A stretch of 64,000 bases of DNA. It comes from Terebella lapidaria (Eukaryota > Annelida > Polychaeta > Terebellida > Terebellidae). Below, one piece after another: positions 1 to 12,624 of this stretch. The notes under the pieces were generated by a model, which worked only from the letters and a program-made list of their open reading frames with translations, did not search any database and had not been told where the DNA came from. The stretch's first letter is position 1. Each line of letters opens with the position of its first letter. Position numbers and translations under genes: made by a program. The stretch is taken from NCBI GenBank assembly GCA_949152475.1, contig OX424567.1, forward strand, positions 19,679,402 to 19,743,401. Direction: 5' to 3'.

Positions 1-3000
1 CACCATTCGGCGTGACAAAACCTTTGTGCCTTGCTTGGCGTACCTCGCCGTCTGAAGCCTGAGTTGACTCGACAGAACTTGCCACAATCACAAAGGAAGC
101 CCCAGGGGTGGTATCTTTTCCTCTATAGCACCTTGTATACGTTATCAAGCGACGGACACGCGATTTGTCAGCAAAACAACGGAGTTGTGAACGGATATAA
201 CAAAAGACAGGCCATTCTATTTATCTCCGAAAATCAGACGATTTTCCCTAACCGGTCATGACTTGTTAGTTAGCACTGATGTAAGAGGCATTCATCACAA
301 CTGAATTGATAACGTCCGCCAACGTGTTATACGTGTATTTTACCCCTGTGTACTTACATGCACGTTATGTTCCGTGGTAGTTTCTGCCCGCTCATTGATA
401 ACTCACTTTAATATATATATATATATACGTGCCTGTCTTGCAGGAAGTGTTTCGCGCACTTGTATATAATGCAAACATGCCTATGAATAAACACGTATTA
501 TTGCATTTTACCGATCCGTGATCAAGTTGTGAAGACACTCACGAACCGAGACCGTATTTTCCATGACGTATTATTGTACATCTAAGGTCACGGGGACACG
601 GAGTGCACCGAATTTTATTGCACATACATCTCGACATTAATCACCACTCAACTTTGCGACAATAAGTTACCCTTCGATATATCGCAGACACCCTTCAAAG
701 TTGCACCAAAATGTCTTCACGATTTCCCTAGAAACACCGCCTTCTACGAGCCTAACACGTGCCTTTGTTCATTCAATTGCTCATTATTTTTTAATCATTG
801 TCCCAAGTCAAGACCCCCGCAAACAGACGCTGGCTCCAGGTGTAACGGCTACGCACCAAAGCTCTACCTTATCGCTGTTTTAGTCACATCAGTACACAAT
901 ATTAGATAACACACTCGTAACACACAGGTTGTGCCCTGTGCCCCCTATCGACTATTATCTCACGTTATAAACTCCCACAGAGTAGGACGGTAAAAGTGTT
1001 TCAAGTAAGCACACATACGTGTGTACAACATTAGACGAGAAAGTAATATAATATCAATATTACTAATCACTCGATCTGTGTCTAAGAGCAATTTTAGCTG
1101 ATGCAGGGTGATATTGCATAACCGTGTAATAAACAGAAAACATACGTATACTTATAATTACTGTTGATTATTAAGTGTACACCTGTCGGAATGATTCGTT
1201 ACCGAATTTTTCACTCTATATTCACCTCAATACTGTAGTTTTCGGTCGTGATAACTCCTGAAGTACCGACTGAAAGGAGTGTAATATTGCTCGCCTACAC
1301 TGTTTGTTAAAGGTAGTTTTGAGCTTATATATAAAACACTTCTCCTCGATTCATTGATTCCTTTGATCACTTGAAGATCAATATTGCAAGAATACATGTA
1401 CATGACCTCTATAAAATATGTCCTATGCGTATGTATATGCCCCTGGGCCTTTCAGGTTAGTCTTTGAAAACAAACACACCAACACATTTTTCTTAGTAAT
1501 ATAAATCACGACATTGACGAACCTTGTTTATTTGATTATAATATTTGAAAAAAAAAAAAAACAATATAACAAATCGGGTCATCAACCGCATCAAAGGCTC
1601 TTTCGACAGAGCCAGAACACTTCTGATGAATCAAAACAAAATATTATTGAAAAATACAAAGAAACCAAACAAGTATTAAAAGTGCTTGGTTCAGTGAATA
1701 TTTTGTTATTTTGCTGTTATCTTTGTTCCACACAGCACATACAAGGAAATGTTGTTTACAACAATAAGGCTGGTTCGTTGCACCGTCCGTATCATATAAA
1801 CTCCTACAGGTACTAGTTAGGCGTGATATAATATTTATAGTACGTTTACACTCCAATAAGTTCACACTGTAATGTCGTGACACTGTAGGTTCGAATACAT
1901 AAACAAAAGAATACTGACACGCTCTTTGATTTTCCTGGAAACTTTTTCATCATATGCCTAAAGTTGACGGTTTCAAAGTGATTCTTCGTTCATTATACTA
2001 AAGTAACGTTACAAATTCCTGGATTTGAAAGAAAAAGATTTTAAATGTCAAATTCAAGGTTTTCAGTTCAATACCTGAGTAATACTCGCGCGACCTTCAT
2101 TAACGGGATTGCGTAGTTCATAATATTTGTCTTTTTCATCAGGCGACACCTAACGTAATTGTTGACAATAACCTGATAAATTTCGAAACATAATTGAATC
2201 CCTGAATGTTTTTGCGTTAGGTTGTGATGAACGACTTCTCATTTATATTGTGGTGTTTATAATGGTGTTCCAACAGAAAAAAAACCCCGATTTTTCAACC
2301 GTTACGATAAAATAGAGTTTACCCAAACAAAAATCAATGTAACAATCGTCTAACATATTGTTAAGCCAGAGGGCTATAATAAAGGCCATATACATTGGAT
2401 CTGGTATACTATGTCAAACCATCGGTTTTGGAGTGATCATAATATCATTTACATTGTACATGTGAATCATTCGAATACTGTCTCCTCATATGAATGAAAC
2501 ATGATATAGAAAGTTCAGACTGGTTAGGAAATTGGTTGCAATATCATGACCATCCCTTCACTCAATTGTTTTGTTCTAATCCACGTGGTTACGTCAAAAG
2601 TCGATGACCACGAAGTCAACGACACTATGTCGAGTGAATTGTACGTCAAACCTGTAGTGGAGTGAACATCTTGTTGACAACTTGTTAATGAAACTCAACA
2701 CTAGCTTGTAAAGTGTCAACAAACTTGTCGAAAAATCAGCAATAAACAACACTTCGCATAATTGTATACAAGTTAGGTGTGTATATTTTATACATGTATA
2801 CATAGGTATATACGGGTGGATTGATCAAATAAAATTGTCATAGGATTGTTTGGGAAATTGGAAATCAATTTTTTTTCAGCATGATTTAAGTCATGCTATT
2901 AATTAGCTGAAAATATGTTGGATTTTTTTACGCGTTTATTCTCGCACAAGCCCGTTTGAGGCAAACAATGGACGACTGGACAAAGGTTTGAGTACCCATT

Positions 3001-6000
3001 AAAGAACTGGACAATATGGAAATATCATAAAGACTCCATCTCGATGTAACTTTAGCGCCTGTGTAGTCATTGTGGTGAATTACCCTAATTGTTTGACAAA
3101 TTTACATTTTTACGAGGCAATTCCTTACTTTAGTGACATTTTCACAAAGCGATTCTTGTTTTGCGAGCTGTTTTGCTGACAAATGGGTAGATTGAGATAC
3201 TCATTGTGCTAGGAAACACACGAGGTGAAACAAACAAATTAGCTTATTATTTTCATAGCCGACTGCCCCTCATTGTGCCATGACAGATGGAAACATATTT
3301 CATAACTCAACTTGGAATGTTAATTGGCGAGGCTCTAGTGATAAATTTATGCCACAGAATACACATACCAATTAACCACTCTAATCGAATGTGTCAAATA
3401 GACCCATATATATGCACACGCAAACATACAATTGCTTTCAGCTTTACTTACCTACACTTAGGTGCAAATTCTCATAAATGTTCCTATAAGCACATACGTT
3501 GTCATATACCTTCTCTCGCTAAGTCGTATACGTGACAGAAACACTTCTCTTTTCTTGGTGGTGGTTAAATATGAAATGACATCATTTCCCTGTAGCTCCG
3601 TGTGTACAGACCGAACGCTTCTCGGATGCATCGCTGTATACCACAGACCATAAGCAGCTAAGAGTTTCGCGGTCAATTTTTATATGCTATTCAAACATTT
3701 ATATTGAGTGGTCGCAAGCAAATACCGTCTGGCGCGCCGGCGACTTTAACTCAATGTGCTCTCTACTAGCACTGTGTCTCTTCTCCGGGCAAAATATCTG
3801 CTTTTACTCTTGCTACATGCGCGACAGTGAATCTTCATCATTAATTCCAGCTAAGCATGCCTCGGTGATTCATGGTTTAACAAAGTTGAAAATGAGAGTT
3901 TTTGCGAGGAAATTCTGATGTTTTCTGTTGACAACTACTGGTACGTCTCGTACGATTTTTTTACGACCCCAGTCACGATTGCTTTTTGAAATGTAAGTTT
4001 ATTTGACGTGGCGACAAAAGGACCACGTCCAGGTTATTCTAGGAAGCTTTTGATATCTTGCGGGTTTTTATTATTTTAATGTGCACAAAACATTCACCTG
4101 TGGTTGCAGACATCGCATCTGATAGAGCAGAGTGCTTAGCCACGGCAACTTCATGGCAAGCCAATTTTATTTCGACTGAAATGATGAGTAATCAGACATT
4201 CACAATTTTTGTTGGTGCATGAAATTATATATACCGTGTATCATTAACGAAAGTTACCGCGAAGTTTCTTTTAAAATACGATTTCCTTTTCGTGATAATG
4301 GCTTTATTTCTAGAACTAAAATGTTTCCCATTCAGCATTTTAAAGTACGTGTATTATGATGCCGACATCTTGTGGACATAGGGACCATATTTGCTCGAAC
4401 GACGAATACGCCATTTCAACACTTAAACACAGTTAAATCAAGCATGTCTTTGTGTATACGCAACATGCCGTTGAGATGTACTTGAAACAAAACATATTTT
4501 TGGTTTTATCTCGTTCGTGCCTACGCTCATACTTAAAGAATTGTTTTTTGTTCTTCAAAATTCATAGGAAAGAGGGGGCTGAAAAGTAAAGTATAAGTTT
4601 TTGGATGGTTCTTCAAGTCTATGGCGAGAGGTAAAGAAAGGAAATGGTGGGTATTATTTATCAAACAGAAGAGAAAATGTAAACCTGCATTCTTATTACA
4701 GTCTATTAACCGCAACAGAGAGCATGAATACCAGTAAACAAAATTCAAATTTCAAGGTTTGCCAGAATGACAACTCAAAACGATTTTATATTATGTGATT
4801 TGATTTTGCTGCGAATCATTTCAAAGAAAATCCGTTGTTACTTTTGGTGGCTACAGGAAAAATACACCAGACGCAAACTAGACTGAATAAATTAGTAACG
4901 CATTTCACTCGTTAACAAAACCGTTTGAATAGGATGATTTGTACAGAACCCATGAGAAACATAATAACATCCTTTCATTACCGCACCTGTACCAAATAAA
5001 ATCTGCATGATAAACATGTATTTTTTCAACATTTTTGTGGCACGTCATATGACTCGCCATACATTGAAAAGTACAATGGGAGCTCTACGTTGAAACTGTG
5101 CGTGTGAAAGGGTTTCTCTAATTCGGATACTTATCGATATAGGGTCATTATTAGCTTGACTTACACGGATGTTGGTCCCATCCCAGGCCTCCTATCGTTG
5201 CTAAGTACACCCTTGTATCATCAGAAGTAACTGTCTCGATAACCTGAGACCAATCAGGTATTATCCACTGTGTACATATTCCGTTACTCGGAGCTTATAA
5301 CATATGACATATAACATATCAAATGTACGCTACTGTTACCTGGTTATATGTGTGCGAACCGTTGGCATAAAAGCAAAGTTTGACCAATAGATTATCAGCT
5401 TCAAAAAGGGGTTTTCCAGATTCACAATATTATTGCAGTCCCAACAAAAATAACAATATGAGCTTCCTTATTTTTAATCATATAATAACTACAACCTTGA
5501 TCTTATCAAAGTTACCGCGACTTGATTATCGTCTTGTTTATCACCACATATGTGGTTTGATAAGATAACAATAAAGGAACAATATACTGGTACCTAGAAT
5601 CACGCGGATGCTTTATTGGAGGGCAGATTTCTTTTTTTTTTTGTTATAAAAGATTGTGATTCATTTGATATGTACAGTCAGTTGAGTGTAAAATACGACC
5701 AATTTTTCGGTTTTATATGAGTGAATATGTCGCGTAGTTGACCAATGATGTCAGATAGACTTACATAGATCTACTGTAGAAATATTAGCAACGAAACAAA
5801 AGAAATAAACTTACCCAACAATAGAATCCCTATTTACTATAGATGAGTATATAAGATTATCCGTCAACTTGGACAATATATCACAGCAATAATATATCAA
5901 GACACTCCAGTCGAATCATATTCAAACGTGGCATTTCAAAGTGGTCGCATGGGCGAAATGCGAATCACGATTCGTGCATGACCATTGTATATTATAAAAG

Positions 6001-6436
6001 CTTTGAGGTCGTCGGCTCCATGGGTCGCTGGCTCGTGAGTCATCCGAGGTTAACAGATCTCGGTGCTTTCACCCGGCTGGATTTCTAGTAGGTATTGTCA
6101 TTATCATAATATAGGGGGGGGGGGGGGGGTAAGGAAGAGGTGAATGCACGAATAACGACCTGAAAAAAAAGATTGAAACTAAACAGGAGTAAGGCACACC
6201 TATTGATTTTTTAATGGTAAAGGGAAAAGCAAAATATTTATGTTTAGAAACAAAATCAAGCTAAATCATTGAAATTGAATTTTTATAATTTCCCTTTATA
6301 TGTTTTATTTTCATCAATTTTACACTATGAATAAAATTGGTCATAAAGATACATATTGGGTCTACATGTACAGATCGAATTACTCCGGTAGAAATTACAG
6401 TAAGCGAAGAGAAGTGACCTAGCCCTAACGACTAGA
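1..6436. other. gene-poor intergenic DNA, no gene recognised
   Basis: AT-rich non-coding sequence. The only open frames are short (100 codons or fewer), without recognisable domains or a consistent exon pattern. It contains a short TA dinucleotide run near 412-426, a poly-A run near 1549-1561 and a 16-base G run at 6114-6129. I could not see tandem repeats, RNA genes or paired terminal repeats here. The extreme left edge could hold the end of a gene lying outside the window, but nothing supports that. Confidence 0.6.
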
Positions 6437-6926
6437 GTTAAGATACGGTCCCACTGTCACGAATGTTGGTTCCTTCTACCATCGGCGCCAAGTCACACTG
6501 ATTCGTTGTGCGTTGTTGCTAAGTCGTCCGGGGTCTTCCTGATACCGGTGTTCGTGGTCAAATCCGTCCTTCCATATTCGTTGTAATTCGCCACTAACAT
6601 TCGTGACAATGGGGCCGTAACTTTACAGAGAAGAACCACAATGAAGGCAGAACGAACAGGAACGAAGCGCAAAGACACAGAAAGAATACAGGCGAACACA
6701 CAACGATCGTGAACAAAAAATGTGTTGGATCCACGATTGTTTTGAACATTTGAAAACTGTCGTGGCGCCTTCTGCGACCTCTCCGATGCACAACGAAAAA
6801 TATGCCGACCTACAACGGACTACAACGAATCACAACGACGTTGGCGAAAATTGTTCCCACGAGTATCAATTCTTTGCAGTTCGCCAGTCACCACCCACAT
6901 TCGTGACAGTGGGACCGAGGCTTAAC
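6437..6926. mobile_element. non-autonomous TIR DNA transposon (MITE-like), ~490 bp
   Basis: The left end GTTAAGATACGGTCCCACTG is matched in inverted orientation by the right end, which reads CAGTGGGACCGAGGCTTAAC, giving terminal inverted repeats of about 34 bp with a few mismatches. A third, inverted copy of the same motif (ACATTCGTGACAATGGGGCC) sits inside at about 6597-6616, so the element may be composite: a ~190-bp inner unit (6437 to ~6626) plus an extension. No transposase coding is visible, and the open frames across it have no recognisable domain. A clean target-site duplication was not found, and the superfamily is unknown. Confidence 0.65.
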
Positions 6927-7682
6927 ACACAAAATTCTAGCCAGTATATTTCCGAGGGTAAAAAATGGAACGCATGCAGCATTTTTACTTCAGGAAGTTT
7001 CCCTTGTGTTTCTCTCGTGTTGACCCGCCACTTATATCAAAGCATCATTCATTTAGATGGCAGGCACATTATCTCTTTCAAGGTCATTTCTTGGGTAGGT
7101 TGATTTACTGCGGCGAAACACCTGTATCGCATGTCTGTTGATAGATGAAATTACAAGAACGAAGTGACCTTTTAAACGTTTGTTTACCTATCTTGAATAC
7201 CTACACTGTCATCATCTTTCTTTGTATCATTTATTCAGTGTTTCAGCCAATAAATATCCCACAAAACATCTTGTTTTCAACAGCCTCCACCAAACGAGAC
7301 AAAGTAAACACTCTGAGTGAGACGCATCATTCGCAGACTTTTCCAGATGAGTTTCCGTGATACAAATTGATATTTCCCTAGAATAAATTATATTTGGAAG
7401 CGAAATTCAATAGATATACTAATGAATAAAACTATATTCTACAATACTTCATAAGGAAACGTTTCTTTTGAGGAAATTTTTTATATATGTTTGAACTGTG
7501 CTTACGGTCTGAATGAAGTGAATTGATGAAGGCATCAGACGTGTTGTTATTCAATGGCATATACACAATAACCACACATGTACCCATCTACATACATGCT
7601 TCAGCTATGTTTCTCGTTTTATATCACTACATTTTCAATGATCATCTCAATGAGACAGAATATGGTAAGAAATAAATAATTT

Positions 7683-7975
7683 AACTACCACTGGAGAGAC
7701 CTCAATACACCGAAACTATCATAGCGTTTCATTTTTTTGGTTTTCAGAAAGTCTTCAGAGATGCCGGTTAAAACTGGGGAGACTTCAACAAAACAAAACT
7801 ATCATAACGTCTCATTCCGTTTGTTTTCAGAAAGTCTTCAGAAACGTACGCTAAAACTGGGGAGACTTCAATACCCCGAAACTATCATGACGTCTCATTC
7901 TGTTTGTTTTCAGAAAGCCTTCGAGGAATAGGTTCAAGCTTGGGAGACTTCAATACATCCGGACTATCATAGCAC
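7683..7975. repeat. 83-bp tandem repeat, about 3.5 copies
   Basis: The phrase GGGGAGACTTCAATAC and variants recurs at about 7690, 7776, 7859 and 7941, spaced 82-83 bp. Each unit also carries AACTATCAT and TTTCAGAAAGTCTTCAG. Because the period is not a multiple of three and the repeats are divergent, the open frame running through part of it is probably fortuitous. Confidence 0.8.
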
Positions 7976-8189
7976 TTGGTTCCGTTGCCTTATTCATACA
8001 AATTCCATGAACTTCCTCATGATAAAACATGCAGTTATAAATGCATACGACATTGTTTGGAGCGCGATACTGGTTTATCTCAGCCCGAGTGTCACCAAAT
8101 CTGGGCCGAGGCTTCAGGCGAGACTGAGATGGTGACACGAGTGCTGAGATCTCATGTTCTTGTTTTAATGGACTTTGCGGTTTGACTGA

Positions 8190-8578
8190 TGTGAACGTTT
8201 GACCGTGTGAACGTGGAAACTTACATCTTTCTACGTCCGAACGTGATAAGTTTCTACGTGCGAACGTGAAAGCATATAATGTTTCCACGTGATAACGTGG
8301 TAGCTTTGAAACTTCCTACATGTGAACGTGGAAACCTACATCTTTCTACGTTCGAACGTGATAGGTTTTAAAGTTTCTACGTGCGAACGTGAAAGCAAAT
8401 AATGTTTCCACGTGTGAACGTAGTAGCTTTGGACTTTCTACGTGTGAACGTGGAAGCCTAAAACCTTTCTACGTGCGAACGTGATAAGTTTCAAAGTTAC
8501 CACGTGCGAACGTGATAGCGCTAAATGCTTCCACGTGTGAACGTGGTAACCTCGGACTTTCCACGTGTGTACGCAATA
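8190..8578. repeat. minisatellite of palindromic CACGTG/AACGTG units
   Basis: About thirteen units of roughly 30 bp, each centred on an imperfect palindrome such as TTCCACGTGTGAACGTGGAA. The units follow a higher-order order of four subtypes, so that the subtype TTCTACGTNCGAACGTGATA recurs at about 8229, 8345 and 8467 (period ~116-122 bp). Many units contain the E-box hexamer CACGTG or near matches. No coding is visible. Confidence 0.85.
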
Positions 8579-9478
8579 GCCTTAACCACAATAACAAAAT
8601 GCCATTGTTCAGCATGTACATCGTGCTCAAATACATCTTCTGTTGGAATCAGATGTTCAATCAGGCCCTCTACATTAACTGACCCTGATCAGTCCCTCCA
8701 GTTGTGTGATTGTGTAGCGCCGCAGAAGTGATGCGGCTGTAGTGCCAGACCAGATTTTTGCAACCAATGTTCTGTGGAAGGGAATGGATAAACTGGTAAG
8801 GAAGATGATGATGGTGACTGATCAAGTGATGAAAATCTGTCAGTGACCTGTAATGTTTGTCACATGTTAATACTTGATCATTTAAAACCATACACCTTTT
8901 GTTGGGTCATTGCGATAGATTCACTAACCCTGAATATCTATTAGTGGACACCAAGATTGTTCTTTAAAGTGGAAAATGCATATCACTCGAACGGTGATAT
9001 GCAGTCTCGAAAACCGGATAAGCTGTTGTATGTACACGTTTGGCAGTATTATAATTGGATTCCTTGAACATGAAAACCTAGTAGTAGACAACGAATTTGT
9101 GCTTATCTGTGGCTTAGAAGCGTAGATATTGTCAAAGAAATAAAATCATGTATGCGGTGGTGGTCATTTTGTTTTTCGGGTTTGAAGAAAATCCTCAAGG
9201 GTGCCAAAGTGGCATCCGCCTGATTTTGACGCAGGAATGGTCAGAGATGATGATTCAACAAAGACAGTTCATAATGACGCCAAAACACGCTTCACAAGAA
9301 AACAGTCATTCGACAACTAGACTATATATGCCAACATTGCAATGATGTAGTCCAGTTGAACTCAATCTCTTCTGTGATTTGATCATGCATATGTACAGTT
9401 TTTACAATTTGATTGGTGGTCACTACTGGCACATATCATATAAAAGACATGTCTAGGTGTCAGTTTGTTTAAGTCGCA
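8579..9478. other. intergenic, nothing recognised
   Basis: No gene, RNA or repeat that I can name. Open frames are 73 codons or shorter and lack family motifs. Confidence 0.5.
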
Positions 9479-10335
9479 TAACTGTACCTCGTGTAGCACC
9501 TCGGGGCGACCGAATACATCTTGTCAAATGGGCACATCCTCTATCTATGAATATATGTAATATGTATTGCAGTAAAGGCGACCAAATGCATTGCGTCAAA
9601 TAGGCACCTCCTCTATCTATGGATATGTAATGTATATTGCAGTAAAGGCGACCAAATGCATTGCGTCAAATAGGCACCTCCTCTATCTATGGATATGTAA
9701 TGTATATTGCAGTAAAGACGACCAAATGCATTGCGTCAAATAGGCACCTCTTCTATCTATGGATATGTAATGTATATTGCAGTAAAGACGACCAATGCAT
9801 TACGTCAAATACACACCTCCTCTATCTATGGATATGTAATGTATATTGCAGTAAAGGCGATCAAATGCATTGCGTCAAATAGGCACCTCCTCTATCTATG
9901 GATATGTGATGTATATTGCAGTAAAGACGACCAAATGCTTTGTATCAAAAAGGCACATCATCTATCTATTGATATGTAATATATATTGCAGTAAAGACGA
10001 CCGAACACTCTGTATCAAAAAGGCACATAATTTATCTATTGATAATATTTTGCAGTAAAGGCGACTGAATACATTATTTCAATAGGCACATCCTCTATTT
10101 ATGGATATGTAAATATATATTGCATTGAAGGCCACTGAACACATTGTATCAAACAGGCATATCCTCTATCTGTTGATGTGTAATATATACTGCAGTAAAA
10201 GCGACCGAATACATTTTGTCAAATAGACACATCTTCTATCAATTGATATGTAATATATATTACAGTAAAGGCGACCGAATAGATCGTGTCAAATAGACAC
10301 ATTTTCTATCTATTGATATGTAATATATATTGGAG
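9479..10335. repeat. 70-bp satellite, about 12 copies
   Basis: The unit contains GCAGTAAAGGCGACC, GTCAAATAGGCACATCC and TCTATCTATGGATATGTAA. Junctions are seen at about 9569, 9639, 9709, 9779, 9848, 9918 and 9989, a period of 69-71 bp. The central copies are nearly identical while copies at the right edge are more divergent, the usual pattern of unequal exchange. A single degraded unit of the same repeat lies at about 26333-26398, upstream of methyltransferase copy B. Confidence 0.9.
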
Positions 10336-10339
10336 TAAG

Positions 10340-10590
10340 TTCTCGTCATGTACCCGCAGCCTATGACCCCAAAGCGAGATGTTTGAACTTCTAGTATATA
10401 TATCGGAGAAACCAGAACGAGGAATGTCAGAACACTGCAAAAGTCAACTGAACTTCGTATCATCTTACAAGCTAGCATCAAGCGTAGTTGAAATTCTGTA
10501 GCCAATTTAGACTGAATGTAAGCGATTGATTTCACAGCTGAATTGTAAATAGTTTGACATGTAAATTTCTAGAGTAATCTCTAGACTATT
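10340..10590 (+). promoter_or_regulatory. promoter-like block shared with methyltransferase copies B and C
   Basis: This block aligns by eye with about 26405-26650 (170 bp before exon 1 of copy B), and its later part aligns with about 36655-36805 (before copy C). It has a TATA-like run at 10395-10402, followed by shared text such as CTTACAAGCTAGCATCAAGC and GATTGATTTCACAG. Conservation between paralogues and proximity to the start codon of B suggest the ancestral core promoter or 5' leader. In front of copy A it is 2 kb from the start codon, separated by repeats. Regulatory function is inference. Confidence 0.5.
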
Positions 10591-11265
10591 GGAAAATGAT
10601 ATATGCTGAATATTCTCACGACCTTGAACTTGACCTTTGACCTAATTTTCAAGGTCAGAGCACAAAATGGCTAATATCTCGCTTATCATCGACCTAACAG
10701 CTTAGGGATCCATGGTGAACGTATAGGAAATGATATATGCTGAATATTCTAATGAACTTGAGTTTGACCTTTGACCTAATTGTCAAGGTCAGAGAACAAA
10801 ATGACAAGTATCTCGCTTATCATTAACTTTACAGCTTAGGAATCAATTGTGGAAATATAGGGAATGTTATATCCTGAATATTCTCATGACCTTGAATTTG
10901 ACCTCTTACCTCATTTTCACGGTAACAGGACGAACTGGCTAATATCTCGTTTATTAACGAATTCACAACTAGAGAATCGAATATGGACATACAGGCAATT
11001 AAATATATACCAATTATTTTGATGACCTTCAATACACAATTATTAATATCATTGATTCACAAGACAAGATCATCCATTGACTCACAAGACAAAATTGTTA
11101 ATGTCTATTTTATTTTTGAATTTACAGCTTAGCAATCGATTGTGAACATATATAGGAAATGATATATGCTGAATTTTCTCGTGACCTTGAATTTGACCAG
11201 TAACCTTATTTTCAAGGTCAGAGCACAAAATGGTAACACGAACAATATGCCTAATATCTAAAATA
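10590..11265. repeat. ~136-bp tandem repeat rich in TGACCTTGA / TCAAGGTCA
   Basis: About five degenerate units, each with GGAAATGATATATGCTGAAT, CCTTGAATTTGACC, TTTTCAAGGTCAGAGCAC and GGCTAATATCTCGCTTAT. Anchor positions near 10621, 10757, 10888, 11023 and 11182 give a period of about 136 bp. The same family recurs at 33235-34080. It is non-coding. Confidence 0.8.
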
Positions 11266-12624
11266 CATGTATAAAACATATTGTCCGGTAACCTTTCTCA
11301 GCCTTTGGGTTAAATTTATAGTTATCATGTAGGAAGCCTTATCTGGTAAACTTTTGACCATCAGTTTGGCCAAGATGACCTTAAGGTAGACCATCATGTG
11401 TAAATTGGCTATTACAGACAAACTAGAGAAATAGGTATGAATATCTGGGGAATCTTATGTGATACATCACTGAAGCAGGATAATTCTCATGTTCATAGCA
11501 GCTGACAGAATAAAACGAACAAAATAATAGAAGTAGACATCACTGGCATGCTATGGTGCCTTGATTCCGATGAAATGAAAGAGAATTTGCATGATCTGTA
11601 CTAGTCTATTGACGAATTGTTTAGTTTGATCATTACTGGTAACTTTTATGCAGATTCATTGCTTATACTCAGAAATAATCTGTTGGTTGTGGGGGTCATC
11701 TAGGGTGTCCATTTCTTTCTGGGAATGGAAAAACTAATAATGTTGGCTTCTACATACTCCAAATACTGGTTCATATGCATTATTCACCATTTCACTAGGT
11801 CAAGTGACAGGAAAAATGCAATAATTTCCACCGATTGCGAGCAAGCGCCACATTCGTCATCAAGTAATATATCCAGGAATTCAAAATTATTTTGGCACCT
11901 TTAAAAAAAAATTTGTTTTATGTTTTGAGCTTGAAATGTGGGAATGGAAATTCGTTTACCATCAATCTGGCCTCATTTCATGATGAATTCTTCACATATC
12001 AGTGGCACCATGGTCGGAAATGTGATTTTCACTGGTTTCATGTCAGCCATTTTGAATTCGGCAGCAACCAACAGTCACATGTACTCAGAAATAACACCAT
12101 TTTGTATCATGGCTATCAGGTAAAATCATGGGTATAGACACCAGAATCATGTCACTATGTGCAATAGAAGCTGAGTTATAGCCCAAAACATTTTTTTTCC
12201 GGATTTTCGATGGTGGTCATTCTGAAAAAGGCCCAGAAAACCATTTGTGCCAGAGCTGGGCTTCCGGAAACATCTCTAATAGCCAATAATATGATAAAAA
12301 CTGACTAAATTGGTTTCGGAAGATCATGGGGGGGGGGGGGGGTCGTTGCAGGCACACATATTATACATGTCCGACTAATACAATCAAAATTCTCCCCAGT
12401 TGCTTTTTTTCGTATTAGGCCTAACTGGCCTATGCACGGTAACAAATGTCAGTATATGTTTACAAAGTCCTTTTGTATACAAGGTTCTGTTGGTTTGTAC
12501 AGATATTTATTCTGTGAATCAACGTCCAATCGACATACATACATGTAGCGACGTGTATGTATAACTGTGGGTTGTCTGGAAAGAGTGTTGTCTGGAAAAT
12601 ATTCTAATTGAAAAAACTACCAAA
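11266..12624. other. repeat-derived intergenic sequence before copy A
   Basis: There is no gene. The part around 11820-12340 (with phrases such as GGTTTCATGTCAGCCATTTT, and a G run near 12329-12342) reads like an old dispersed repeat, but I could not define its ends. The sequence just before the start codon at 12625 shares no visible similarity with the corresponding sequence of copies B and C. Confidence 0.4.

Noticed and set aside
9661-10058. Repeat-encoded small protein (units reading IGTSSIYGYVMYIAVK)
   Set aside because: The open frame spans only a few units of the 70-bp satellite and shifts frame because 70 is not a multiple of three.
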